Program-made: the position numbers and the translations under genes | The notes under the pieces: generated by a model | Told to the model about the DNA's origin: nothing | The model's database searches: none | Seen by the model: the letters and a program-made list of their open reading frames with translations, nothing else | Shown here: piece by piece, positions 31,685-38,067 of the stretch | Numbering within the stretch: position 1 is the stretch's first letter | How the letters are laid out: each line of letters starts with the position of its first letter | Source: a virus | Length of the DNA: 40,971 bases | Strand: one strand, 5' to 3' | IMG/VR virus record: IMGVR_UViG_3300034272_002360 | Coordinates: 1-40,971 of that record

Positions 31685-31712
31685 TTGACAACCAAATAGC
31701 CGAAACTATGAA
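31685..31712 (+). promoter_or_regulatory. Likely integrase promoter
   Basis: TTGACA at 31685-31690 and TATGAA at 31707-31712 are separated by 16 bases. A small hairpin (ATGCG, CGCAT) follows in the leader before the integrase ATG at 31797. Confidence 0.6.
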
Positions 31713-31796
31713 GAAAAGTAACGAATGCGGTAACGCATGGCATCTTTTCAGCTTTCCACGTTTTGATTTATGCGTGAATAGATGAAAGGATACATT

Positions 31797-32819
31797 ATGC
31801 TAACTCTCAAGGAAGCCTCGCTTGTGCTTGGCGTTTCCGTGCCTGCTTTAAAGAAGCAGATTCTAACAGGACGGCGTCATGCCGTCAAAACCAAGGGGTA
31901 TAACGACCGTGACGTATGGATGCTGGACATTCCGAATCAGTCTATCCATAACTTAATGGATGACTGGCTCGACGATCTACGTACTGGCAAGGGATACCCC
32001 AAGCCGTACGCTAAAAGCACTGTGCGAAACTACCACTCATTCATTCAAATGATGTGGAACCATGCCAAAGTGGAGTCGTCACTTCAAGCGTTTAATCTTG
32101 TTACCTTGAAGCTGGCAATAGACGCCATAGGTGAATTGCCAGCCTGTCACTACGCTTTGAAACGCAACATTATCGATGCGTTCAAGTGCTTCATGAAGTG
32201 GTTGATTGCTTGTGAAGTCAAGCCTCAATCAAGCTTAGACGGCGTTCAGGACTTACGCCCTAAGCGGTTCACCCCTGCTAAACGAAACAAGCTCAAGCAA
32301 GACGACGTTTCACAATTGCTTCATGCGTTAGAAAAGCATTGCACCCTCCCTTATTTTAAAGAGAGGATGCACCTACTTCTAAAACTCATTCTCACCAGTG
32401 GACTACGCATTAGCGAAGCACTGGGGATCCGCCTTGAACATATTAACTATGAACAAGGCACAATATCGGTACTAGGCAAAGGCAACAAGCCACGCATCAC
32501 GGTACTGTCGGACGATATGAAAGCGATTGTTTTGAAGTGGACTCAGGCGTTCCACGTCACAGGTCAAACACTGTTTAACAATCTCACCTATCAAGGGGCT
32601 AGAATTGCCATAAGACGGTTAAGAAAGCTAGTGCCGTTTCCTCTTAACTTTCACGACTTACGACGCACCTGTGCCACGCAGTGGGTACAAATGAATGTAC
32701 CGTTGACGATGGTTTCTAAGTTACTGGGGCATACGTCTTTAAAGACGACCCAGCTTTACGTCGAAGCCGACGCACTCGATGCCGTGCGGTTTGTGAGAGC
32801 CTTACCTAGTTATTTCTGA
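31797..32819 (+). CDS. int: Tyrosine-family integrase with N-terminal HTH-like domain
   Basis: The 340-residue protein uses ATG 31797, chosen because GAAAGGA lies 6 bases upstream. Residues 1-45 (LTLKEASLVLGVSVPALKKQI) form an HTH_17-like domain in place of the usual arm-binding domain. Residues about 50-145 are a SAM-like core-binding domain. The catalytic set is present: R204 (SGLRISEAL), K228 (LGKGNK), H286 and R289 (HDLRR), H312 (LLGHTS) and Y321 (TTQLYVEAD). It should integrate the phage into the tRNA-Arg gene whose 3' half lies just upstream. Confidence 0.93.
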   Translation: MLTLKEASLVLGVSVPALKKQILTGRRHAVKTKGYNDRDVWMLDIPNQSIHNLMDDWLDDLRTGKGYPKPYAKSTVRNYHSFIQMMWNHAKVESSLQAFNLVTLKLAIDAIGELPACHYALKRNIIDAFKCFMKWLIACEVKPQSSLDGVQDLRPKRFTPAKRNKLKQDDVSQLLHALEKHCTLPYFKERMHLLLKLILTSGLRISEALGIRLEHINYEQGTISVLGKGNKPRITVLSDDMKAIVLKWTQAFHVTGQTLFNNLTYQGARIAIRRLRKLVPFPLNFHDLRRTCATQWVQMNVPLTMVSKLLGHTSLKTTQLYVEADALDAVRFVRALPSYF

Positions 32820-32944
32820 TTTAGCTTGTTCTCAAGCCCTTTTAAATGCAATATCTCTTTCTTAAGCCCCCCATTCAAACGCCGAATGCCAAGGCTTTAG
32901 ATACACTTTTTGCCAAAATCAAACAAAAGTTTTTTATGAAATTG

Positions 32945-33037
32945 TCAATGATCTACTACTTCTAGGTCATTGAGCCAAGAGGGACATCAATCTCCTCTTG
33001 GTGATGTTGGGCGGTGAGACGCCCAACATCGCTTTTT
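32945..33037 (+). terminator. Three back-to-back hairpins ending in the integrase terminator
   Basis: Stem 1 has arms TCAATGA and TCATTGA (32945-32973). Stem 2 has CCAAGAGG and CCTCTTGG (32975-33001). Stem 3 has GATGTTGGGCG and CGCCCAACATC (33003-33030), followed by GCTTTTTA, and is a strong terminator. ACATCA (32984-32989) can also pair with TGATGT (33002-33007), which would break stems 2 and 3. The rest of 32820-33246 holds no gene. Confidence 0.8.
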
Positions 33038-33065
33038 ATCTCAATAGGCTAAGAACGACATCGGT

Positions 33066-33106
33066 AAAAAAAGTCACCTGTAAACTAGTGTAAACAGGTG
33101 ATTTTA
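33066..33106. terminator. Bidirectional terminator between integrase and 33247 gene
   Basis: Arms TCACCTGT (33074-33081) and ACAGGTGA (33094-33101) are perfect. The plus side is followed by TTTTAA and the minus side by CTTTTTTT. It can end both the plus integrase transcript and the minus transcript of the 94-residue gene. Confidence 0.8.
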
Positions 33107-33188
33107 AACTTAATCGATAATCCCTACCCCCTAAGGGGCAAAGGCTTTTACAAAACTTGTTGGCGGAATTATCTGTTTAAGTTTAGGG

Positions 33189-33218
33189 TTGACTTGTTTC
33201 AACCGATATAACTATAAT
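33189..33218 (+). promoter_or_regulatory. Plus-strand sigma70-like promoter flanked by AACTTGTT repeats
   Basis: TTGACT (33189-33194) and TATAAT (33213-33218) are 18 bases apart. AAACTTGTT-like copies lie at about 33155 and 33222, and a related ACTTGTTT overlaps the -35, so a repressor may bind here. It faces the 3' end of the minus gene at 33247 and could transcribe antisense RNA or the Zn-ribbon gene at 33482. Confidence 0.55.
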
Positions 33219-33246
33219 AACAAACTTGTTTATAAAAGGTAAGCAT

Positions 33247-33531
33247 TTATTTGTAGAATACATCAAATGGAGGAGTTTGAACAGGTGGATTTGCTAAGTA
33301 TGCCGAAAGCAACGCCACCATTTTTACCGCTTTTTCTCGAGATATTGGATAGAACTGACTGCGTGTCGGATTTAAGCATTTTAATTCTATAAATGCTTCA
33401 CAATAATCGTCCCGCACACCTAAAGAAATAAAATCAGACTTACTTACATTAACACAATCAAATGGAAGAGAAGGTTTAAATATGGTTTCTTTTTCCGACT
33501 TAAAAAGTTTTTTTAGTGTACTTAAAAACAT
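33247..33531 (-). CDS. 94-residue hypothetical protein
   Basis: The product MFLSTLKKLFKSEKETIFKPSLPFDCV... has a basic amphipathic N-terminus and a mixed alpha/beta remainder (SREKAVKMVALLSAYLANPPV). GGAGA precedes ATG 33531. Its 5' end overlaps the 5' end of the plus-strand gene at 33482 by 50 bases. No family is recognised. Confidence 0.5.
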   Translation of the reverse strand: MFLSTLKKLFKSEKETIFKPSLPFDCVNVSKSDFISLGVRDDYCEAFIELKCLNPTRSQFYPISREKAVKMVALLSAYLANPPVQTPPFDVFYK

Positions 33532-33727
33532 TGTGGATCTCCATGAGAGGGTAAAACGGCTAGAAAAAGTTTCAAATACTCATCAAATTTTATGCTATAA
33601 GTGCCTAAGTAATAATTGGGTTTCTGTTCGCAATGGCAATAAACAAGGGATCCCCTCTTATTGTTTCACTTGTAATGATTGTCAAGACGAATGGGAAGCC
33701 CCCAAGTGGAAACCACCCCATGATTAA
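33482..33727 (+). CDS. 81-residue zinc-ribbon protein
   Basis: The protein has two Cys pairs: CYKC (about residues 38-41) and CFTCNDC (about 61-67), a zinc ribbon of transcription-factor or transposase type. The N-terminus has a short coiled coil (VDLHERVKRLEKV). GAAGG precedes ATG 33482. It overlaps head to head with the minus gene at 33247-33531; one of the two may start later or be regulated by the other. Confidence 0.55.
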   Translation: MVSFSDLKSFFSVLKNIVDLHERVKRLEKVSNTHQILCYKCLSNNWVSVRNGNKQGIPSYCFTCNDCQDEWEAPKWKPPHD

Positions 33728-33782
33728 ATTATAGCACAAGAGCCTAGGCTATTTCCATTTTGGAAAGAACCACTTTTGGCAC
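33728..33782. repeat. 55-bp direct repeat R1 with extended -10 promoter
   Basis: R1 is 53/55 identical to R2 at 34209-34263. It contains TTTCCATTTTGGAAA (inverted repeat) and, on the minus strand, TGCTATAAT, an extended -10. The promoter would read toward the minus gene at 33247-33531. Confidence 0.85.
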
Positions 33783-33787
33783 TGGCA

Positions 33788-33980
33788 ACTGTACGGGATT
33801 TTCGCATGGTTTAATACACAACAAATAGCAGTATCATATCGGTGGCGTCAACGAAATGATATGCAAATGACAGTAGCATTACCAAAGACGAGCTAAGACG
33901 CTTGGTTGATGCTTATTTTAAAGGTGTTGTAAAAAATAGCACCACTTTGCTAGAAGTACAAAAGACACCAGAAGCCTAGT
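33788..33980 (+). pseudogene. Degraded coding remnant
   Basis: One frame reads FAWFNTQQIAVSYRWRQRNDMQ before a stop. A shifted frame then reads SSITKDELRRLVDAYFKGVV and ends LLEVQKTPEA. There is no ribosome site or intact start. The DELRRLVDAYFK stretch resembles the N-terminal region of some phage integrases, so this may be an old integrase or accessory fragment; the identity is weak. Confidence 0.3.
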
Positions 33981-34166
33981 TTATTTAGATTCGTAGCCGA
34001 CTTCTTGAGAAGTTTTTTTCTTGAGGATTTCGTCGTACCCTAAAAACTTTAAGCCATAATTTAAGCTGAATTGGTTTTTGTCTTGATGTTCAAATGGAGC
34101 AAAAACCTCTCGCTTTGTCATGGTGAAAATGTAAGCGTAAATTAAACGTTCGAGTGCTTTAAGCAT
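33981..34166 (-). CDS. 61-residue protein controlled by repeat R2
   Basis: ATG 34166 has AGGAAAGG 6 bases upstream, and the extended -10 TGCTATAAT of R2 lies 43 bases before it. The product (MLKALERLIYAYIFTMTKREVF...) has a hydrophobic aromatic N-terminus and a Lys-rich end. It is not a recognisable regulator. It is one of two genes diverging from the 34221-34453 control region. Confidence 0.6.
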   Translation of the reverse strand: MLKALERLIYAYIFTMTKREVFAPFEHQDKNQFSLNYGLKFLGYDEILKKKTSQEVGYESK

Positions 34167-34208
34167 AAATGTACCTTTCCTGATTGTGGCGACACCGCCT
34201 TGATTGGT

Positions 34209-34263
34209 ATTATAGCACAAGGGGCTAGGCTATTTCCATTTTGGAAAGAACCACTTTTGGCAC
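34209..34263. repeat. 55-bp direct repeat R2 with extended -10 promoter
   Basis: R2 is the second copy, 481 bases from R1. The inverted repeat TTTCCATTTTGGAAA (34233-34247) lies where the -35 would be, and no good -35 hexamer is present, so an activator or repressor is likely to act here. Confidence 0.85.
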
Positions 34264-34364
34264 AAGAAACGCCCTTTTTGTGTGCATGAAAAAACCACCT
34301 GCACAATTTAAGCCGTTTTGTGTGCATGATTACCCTGTTGATGTCAACTAGGTAATGCGTTTGC

Positions 34365-34411
34365 ATACCATTTTGTTGATGTCGACAAAATGGTATAGTT
34401 TCGGTTATAAT
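34365..34411 (+). promoter_or_regulatory. Promoter with 12-bp inverted-repeat operator
   Basis: Perfect arms ATACCATTTTGT (34365-34376) and ACAAAATGGTAT (34385-34396) overlap the -35 TCGACA (34382-34387). TATAAT (34406-34411) follows at 18 bases. TGTTGATGTC occurs here and again about 40 bases upstream, and TTTTGTGTGCATGA occurs twice between 34270 and 34330. This is the control region for the small membrane gene at 34454. Confidence 0.65.
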
Positions 34412-34453
34412 GGGGACGCTTGGACGTGCCGAGCAGAGGGAAAAGGATAGAAT

Positions 34454-34618
34454 ATGAATCAAAAGATACTGATTTCTTGTATAGCGGTTCACCTCCTTAT
34501 AAGTGCCTGTTTTTTTGCTGTTGTTTTGTGGTGCTTGGTGGATCTAAAAGAAACCACGTCTACAGATCTCGCCGATATAATAGTGCAGTTGATTTGTATT
34601 GAATCACTTGTAGAATAA
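34454..34618 (+). CDS. 54-residue membrane protein under operator control
   Basis: AAAGGA precedes ATG 34454. The product starts MNQKILISCIAVHLLISACFF, a membrane helix running to about residue 29 (AVVLWCLV), and ends with a polar helix (DLADIIVQLICIESLVE). The tight operator upstream suggests expression controlled in the prophage or early phase, such as a superinfection-exclusion or membrane-active peptide; this is only an inference. Confidence 0.55.
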   Translation: MNQKILISCIAVHLLISACFFAVVLWCLVDLKETTSTDLADIIVQLICIESLVE

Positions 34619-34636
34619 TACCCCCAACCTCCACTA

Positions 34637-34746
34637 TTGACATACTCCCCTCAAGACTGCTAGGATGAACTCGAATAAGTAAGTTAAATCCTTTCATTAC
34701 TCCTTTCTTTAACAAAGCCCCTCGACTCATCATCGGGGGGCTTTTG
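34637..34746 (+). ncRNA. Promoter-terminator unit: short RNA or attenuated leader
   Basis: TTGACA (34637-34642) and TAGGAT (34661-34666) are 18 bases apart. About 50 bases on, arms AAAGCCCC and GGGGCTTT followed by TTTGTG form a terminator near 34716-34745. A transcript of roughly 75 bases without an ORF would result, ahead of the terminase operon. TATAAT at 34801-34806 with a poor -35 may be a separate promoter for the next gene; GTAAC-N5-GTTAC lies upstream. Confidence 0.5.
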
Positions 34747-34846
34747 TGTTATGTAACAAATCGTTACGTTTGAAAAGTAGACGCTATAAAAAAGCTATCG
34801 TATAATCTTCTTGGGATCGCTTTAAGAGAGAGGGAAATAATAGAAT

Positions 34847-35713
34847 ATGGCACTGAACCTTAACCCTAAGGCGTGCATGGACGCACGAAACCTCAAGAGA
34901 ATTGGGCTTGTTTTGGTGTGGCGTAAAGGGCTTATTGACTGGCTAGAATCCCTTGATGTCTTAAACGCTGTTCATCAGCTCGTGGTGATCCATAACAAGC
35001 CCTTAAGCAAGCTAGAATCGTCCGCCCTTTGTGATATTGGGGCGGATTTGCTGTTTGAGCGTCGCAAGGCGTTGAGTGAAAATGCCCTGTTGAGTCTTGG
35101 CATCTCTCAACTGTCCTGTCGCTGGGTCTTGCATCTCAAGCAAGGAGAAACGCCTCTCTTTGATAGCGTGGCACTTAGGCAAGCGGTGCAGGAGTTGAAC
35201 GCCATAGAAGCCACGTCGGGGGTCTGCCAAGTCAAGCAAGGGGTATCTTCAAAGCCTGAATTGCGTTTGTTTCAAGCACGCTGTCATCACTGGGGGGAGC
35301 ATGGCTTAATTCAGACTAACTGGGGGAAACGGCTATTGAAACCGCCGAATCCTCGCCCCTGCTCGCTGGCGATTCAGTCCCTAGATCCACCTAAGCGTTC
35401 GCCTTTGATGTACCTTGCCAAGGCTCAATTCCACGAATCAAAATCACACGTCGCCTATGCTCAATACCTCCATGCTTGCCTTGCCTTTCTCTCTGAAAAT
35501 ACCATTGAAGCCACCTATTGTGCTAAATACTGGGCGTTGAAAGCCTGCAAACTCAATCCTGAACGCCCTGAAGCCTATACTATCCTTAAGCTGGTGAGTA
35601 ATTTGACTGGCGATTATAAGAAGGCACAAGTCTTTTACCTTAAAGCCCTTGAACTGAATCCGCAAAAGTGGGTGGGTGAATGGATGCCTGCGTACTGTTT
35701 AAATGCCGATTGA
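34847..35713 (+). CDS. Degenerate glycosyltransferase-2-like protein with TPR tail
   Basis: The protein has 288 residues. The N-terminal half follows the layout of family 2 glycosyltransferases (KRIGLVLVWRKGLIDWLESLDVLNAVHQLVVIHN, with linker). However, the place of the D-x-D / DADE motif reads WVLHLKQGETP, so metal binding is probably lost. Residues about 190-285 form TPR-like helices (YLAKAQFHESKSHVAYAQYL; KACKLNPERPEAYTILKLV; FYLKALELNPQKW). GT2-TPR fusions are known in phages. It starts the terminase operon and ends 16 bases before the small terminase. Confidence 0.55.
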   Translation: MALNLNPKACMDARNLKRIGLVLVWRKGLIDWLESLDVLNAVHQLVVIHNKPLSKLESSALCDIGADLLFERRKALSENALLSLGISQLSCRWVLHLKQGETPLFDSVALRQAVQELNAIEATSGVCQVKQGVSSKPELRLFQARCHHWGEHGLIQTNWGKRLLKPPNPRPCSLAIQSLDPPKRSPLMYLAKAQFHESKSHVAYAQYLHACLAFLSENTIEATYCAKYWALKACKLNPERPEAYTILKLVSNLTGDYKKAQVFYLKALELNPQKWVGEWMPAYCLNAD

Positions 35714-35729
35714 AAAGTGAAGGTATTAA

Positions 35730-36194
35730 ATGGAGCCTAGCAAGTATGAAACAGAGATTGTGCATCATCCTATCGGCTCCAATGGTAGCAGAAGGGCTAC
35801 ATCATATGATGTCAAATACTGCGAGATGCTCATCAACCACATGGCACAAGGGCTTTCAGTAGAGGCATTCGCTGGGAAAATCCGTGTAAGCAAGCAAACG
35901 GTTTACAACTGGATGAAGATGTACGAGGAGTTTAGAGAAGCCAAGGCGATTGGGGATGCCTGCGTTCAATACTATTTAGAAAACCTTGCTAACGATGCCA
36001 TGAATGGGGCAATTGAGAACTTTAACACCATTGTGTGGATCTTTAAAATGAAAAACTTGTGTGGCTGGAAAGATAAGCTTGAACTGGGTGTTGAAGAAAC
36101 ACTCTCAAGGAAAGTCATTTGTAATAATTTGAACATATCAAACGTGGCGTCGGCTCCTCTTGAATTTGAAGGGGAGGCGACGCTTGATGAATGA
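35730..36194 (+). CDS. terS: Small terminase subunit
   Basis: The 154-residue protein has an N-terminal helix-turn-helix (YCEMLINHMAQGLSVEAFAGKIRVSKQTVYNWM, split), then an oligomerisation helix (YLENLANDAMNGAIENFNTIVWIFKMKNLCGWKDK). This is the standard small-terminase layout. AAGG precedes ATG 35730. The stop overlaps the start of the large terminase gene. It should recognise the packaging site and recruit the large subunit. Confidence 0.85.
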   Translation: MEPSKYETEIVHHPIGSNGSRRATSYDVKYCEMLINHMAQGLSVEAFAGKIRVSKQTVYNWMKMYEEFREAKAIGDACVQYYLENLANDAMNGAIENFNTIVWIFKMKNLCGWKDKLELGVEETLSRKVICNNLNISNVASAPLEFEGEATLDE

Positions 36195-38067
36195 GGATGT
36201 CTTCGAGTTTACCCTGTTGCCTGCTCAAAAGTGGATGCTTGAACTGCCTGTCGGCTTCACTGGGGGGCATGATGTCGCCTTCTTACAAGGTGGCTATGGG
36301 TGCGTTGAAGGTAGCACACATATAGACCTATGGGACGGTGGCTCAATTGCCATAAAAGATTTTAGCGGTGGCTACATCAAGGCGTGGGACGGTAACGCCT
36401 TTGTTAGGAAATGGGCTACTCGTCCACGTCAATATAAAAAGGCGGATTTGTTCAGTGTGAAAACCGCTTGCTCGAAGGAAATAACAGTAACTGCGAAGCA
36501 TCGGTTTCTGACAAAAGACGGTTGGAAATGTACTGACCATTTGCATGTCGGGGCATCTGTTTTATGCGTTGAAGAATTTTGCTTGAAACCCCCATGTTCT
36601 ACGCTCCATAATCAAACCCTACATGAAGAAATTATAACATCAATTGAGTATAAGACCAACGATATTTATTACGATTTGCACGTACCAGAATTAAACAATT
36701 ACGTCGCTCACGGTTTCGTAAATCACAATAGCGGAAAAACTTTGCCCGGTGCTTTTGGCTGTCTCCTGCTTTGTCAAGAATTGTGCGATTCGGTGGATGC
36801 TGTCACTGGGCTTGTCTGTGCCCCTTCCTATTCCATGTTGCGAGATGCCACCATTCCCACGTATCAGAAGCTTTTAAATGACTTTGGGCTTTCAGAAGGC
36901 ATTGACTACACCTTTAACCGCTCTAACATGAGAATGACGTTTAAGTGTTGGAATGGGGCGATACTGCTCTTTCGCTCGTTGGATAATCCGCAATCGATTC
37001 GCTCCATTAACGCTTCGTTTGCACACGTGGATGAAGGCTCTCTACTCAAGACAAGGGGACACCTGCTTGAAGTCATTGGGCGTGTGAGACAAGGGAATCT
37101 CCCTGTGCATCGCATTTTCATCACATCAAACCCAGAGGCTCGGCGTGGGTGGATGGCTGAACTGTTTGATACGCCGTTTAAGATTACATCCGTTACCGAT
37201 CCACGCAACGGCGAAAAGGTGCAAGTCTGCTTTAGAAAGCGTCGTGCGTCTACCATTGAAAACCCACACATCGGGTACTCGTTCATTGAAACACTGCGTC
37301 AATCTATGGATGAAGACATGTTTAGGGTCTTCGTGCTTGGGGAAGACTGTAACCTAACAAGGGGGCTGGTTGTGAATAACTTTACAGAGAATAACATCAG
37401 GGAATTGAAGCATCGGGAGGAGTTGCCCCTCCATGTCACCTGTGACTTTAACTTTGACCCCTGCTGTTGGGTCTTTGTGCAACGTGTGAATGGGGAGTTT
37501 CACGCCTTTGATGAGCTGTGCCTTGAAAAAACAGACGTGGACGAAATGTGTCGTGCCTTGATTGAGAAGTTTCCCAAGGATAAAATCAAGCACGGTATCA
37601 TCATCAATGGGGATGCGTCCGCCGGCTTTAACCACGTGGGCGTTACAGTGGAAGACAAGGCGAAGGATGAACGCAACTCGCTGTATACGAAGATGCTTAA
37701 CCTGTTGCGTCGTGAATACGGACACGACAATGTGAGAGTCGCCACGAATAAGGGCAACCCTGCTATTAGTCGGCGTATTGAGTCCTTTAAGGCGAAAGTG
37801 TGCAATGCGAACGGTGAAATGTTTGTGTACCTTGACCCACGCTGTAAGCGAACGATTCAATGTATTCAGAATCTACGCTATAAAGAAGGGTGTAACGACT
37901 ACGACTTGCCCTCACCTGCTCAAATTGCAAGAGACCCTTCTCAAAAGTGGTTCTCGGATCACGCCTTTGACGCTTTAAGCTGTATGGTGGATTACTACGA
38001 ACCCTTAAAGATTGATGTCATCAAAAAGAAAGCCTTTGTTCAGAAGGAGCTGTACTTCAGCATCTAG
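36187..38067 (+). CDS. terL: Large terminase precursor with intein in Walker A
   Basis: The 626-residue precursor uses ATG 36187, supported by GGGGAGG. The ATPase has its Walker A split: GGYG (35-38) then SGKT (182-185) after a 143-residue intein. Walker B FAHVDEG has D282 and E283, and the coupling motif is FITSNP (311-316). The nuclease has CDFNFDP with D420, INGDAS with D476 and DHAFDALS with D591 and D595. The spliced product would have 483 residues. It cuts and pumps phage DNA into the portal. It ends at CTAG, shared with the convergent gene. Confidence 0.94.
   Translation: MNEDVFEFTLLPAQKWMLELPVGFTGGHDVAFLQGGYGCVEGSTHIDLWDGGSIAIKDFSGGYIKAWDGNAFVRKWATRPRQYKKADLFSVKTACSKEITVTAKHRFLTKDGWKCTDHLHVGASVLCVEEFCLKPPCSTLHNQTLHEEIITSIEYKTNDIYYDLHVPELNNYVAHGFVNHNSGKTLPGAFGCLLLCQELCDSVDAVTGLVCAPSYSMLRDATIPTYQKLLNDFGLSEGIDYTFNRSNMRMTFKCWNGAILLFRSLDNPQSIRSINASFAHVDEGSLLKTRGHLLEVIGRVRQGNLPVHRIFITSNPEARRGWMAELFDTPFKITSVTDPRNGEKVQVCFRKRRASTIENPHIGYSFIETLRQSMDEDMFRVFVLGEDCNLTRGLVVNNFTENNIRELKHREELPLHVTCDFNFDPCCWVFVQRVNGEFHAFDELCLEKTDVDEMCRALIEKFPKDKIKHGIIINGDASAGFNHVGVTVEDKAKDERNSLYTKMLNLLRREYGHDNVRVATNKGNPAISRRIESFKAKVCNANGEMFVYLDPRCKRTIQCIQNLRYKEGCNDYDLPSPAQIARDPSQKWFSDHAFDALSCMVDYYEPLKIDVIKKKAFVQKELYFSI
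36301..36729 (+). other. 143-residue mini-intein
   Basis: The intein starts at Cys39 (CVEGSTHIDLWDGG, block A). Block B has TAKHRFLT with the conserved T-x-x-H. Block F is YYDLHVPELNNYVAHG, and block G is FVNHN with terminal His-Asn before Ser+1. No LAGLIDADG or HNH endonuclease is present, and the length is near the lower limit for a working intein. It interrupts the Walker A loop between GGYG and SGKT, so TerL should be inactive until splicing. Confidence 0.92.

Noticed and set aside
33788-33980. Intact second integrase gene
   Set aside because: Only two short out-of-frame fragments with weak resemblance; no catalytic residues.
34142-34492. 116-codon minus-strand ORF
   Set aside because: It covers the operator and the start of the plus-strand 54-residue gene, has biased composition and no ribosome site.
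36301-36729. Group I intron or homing endonuclease in terL
   Set aside because: The insert is an open frame with intein splicing blocks and no endonuclease motif; an intron would not need to keep the frame.
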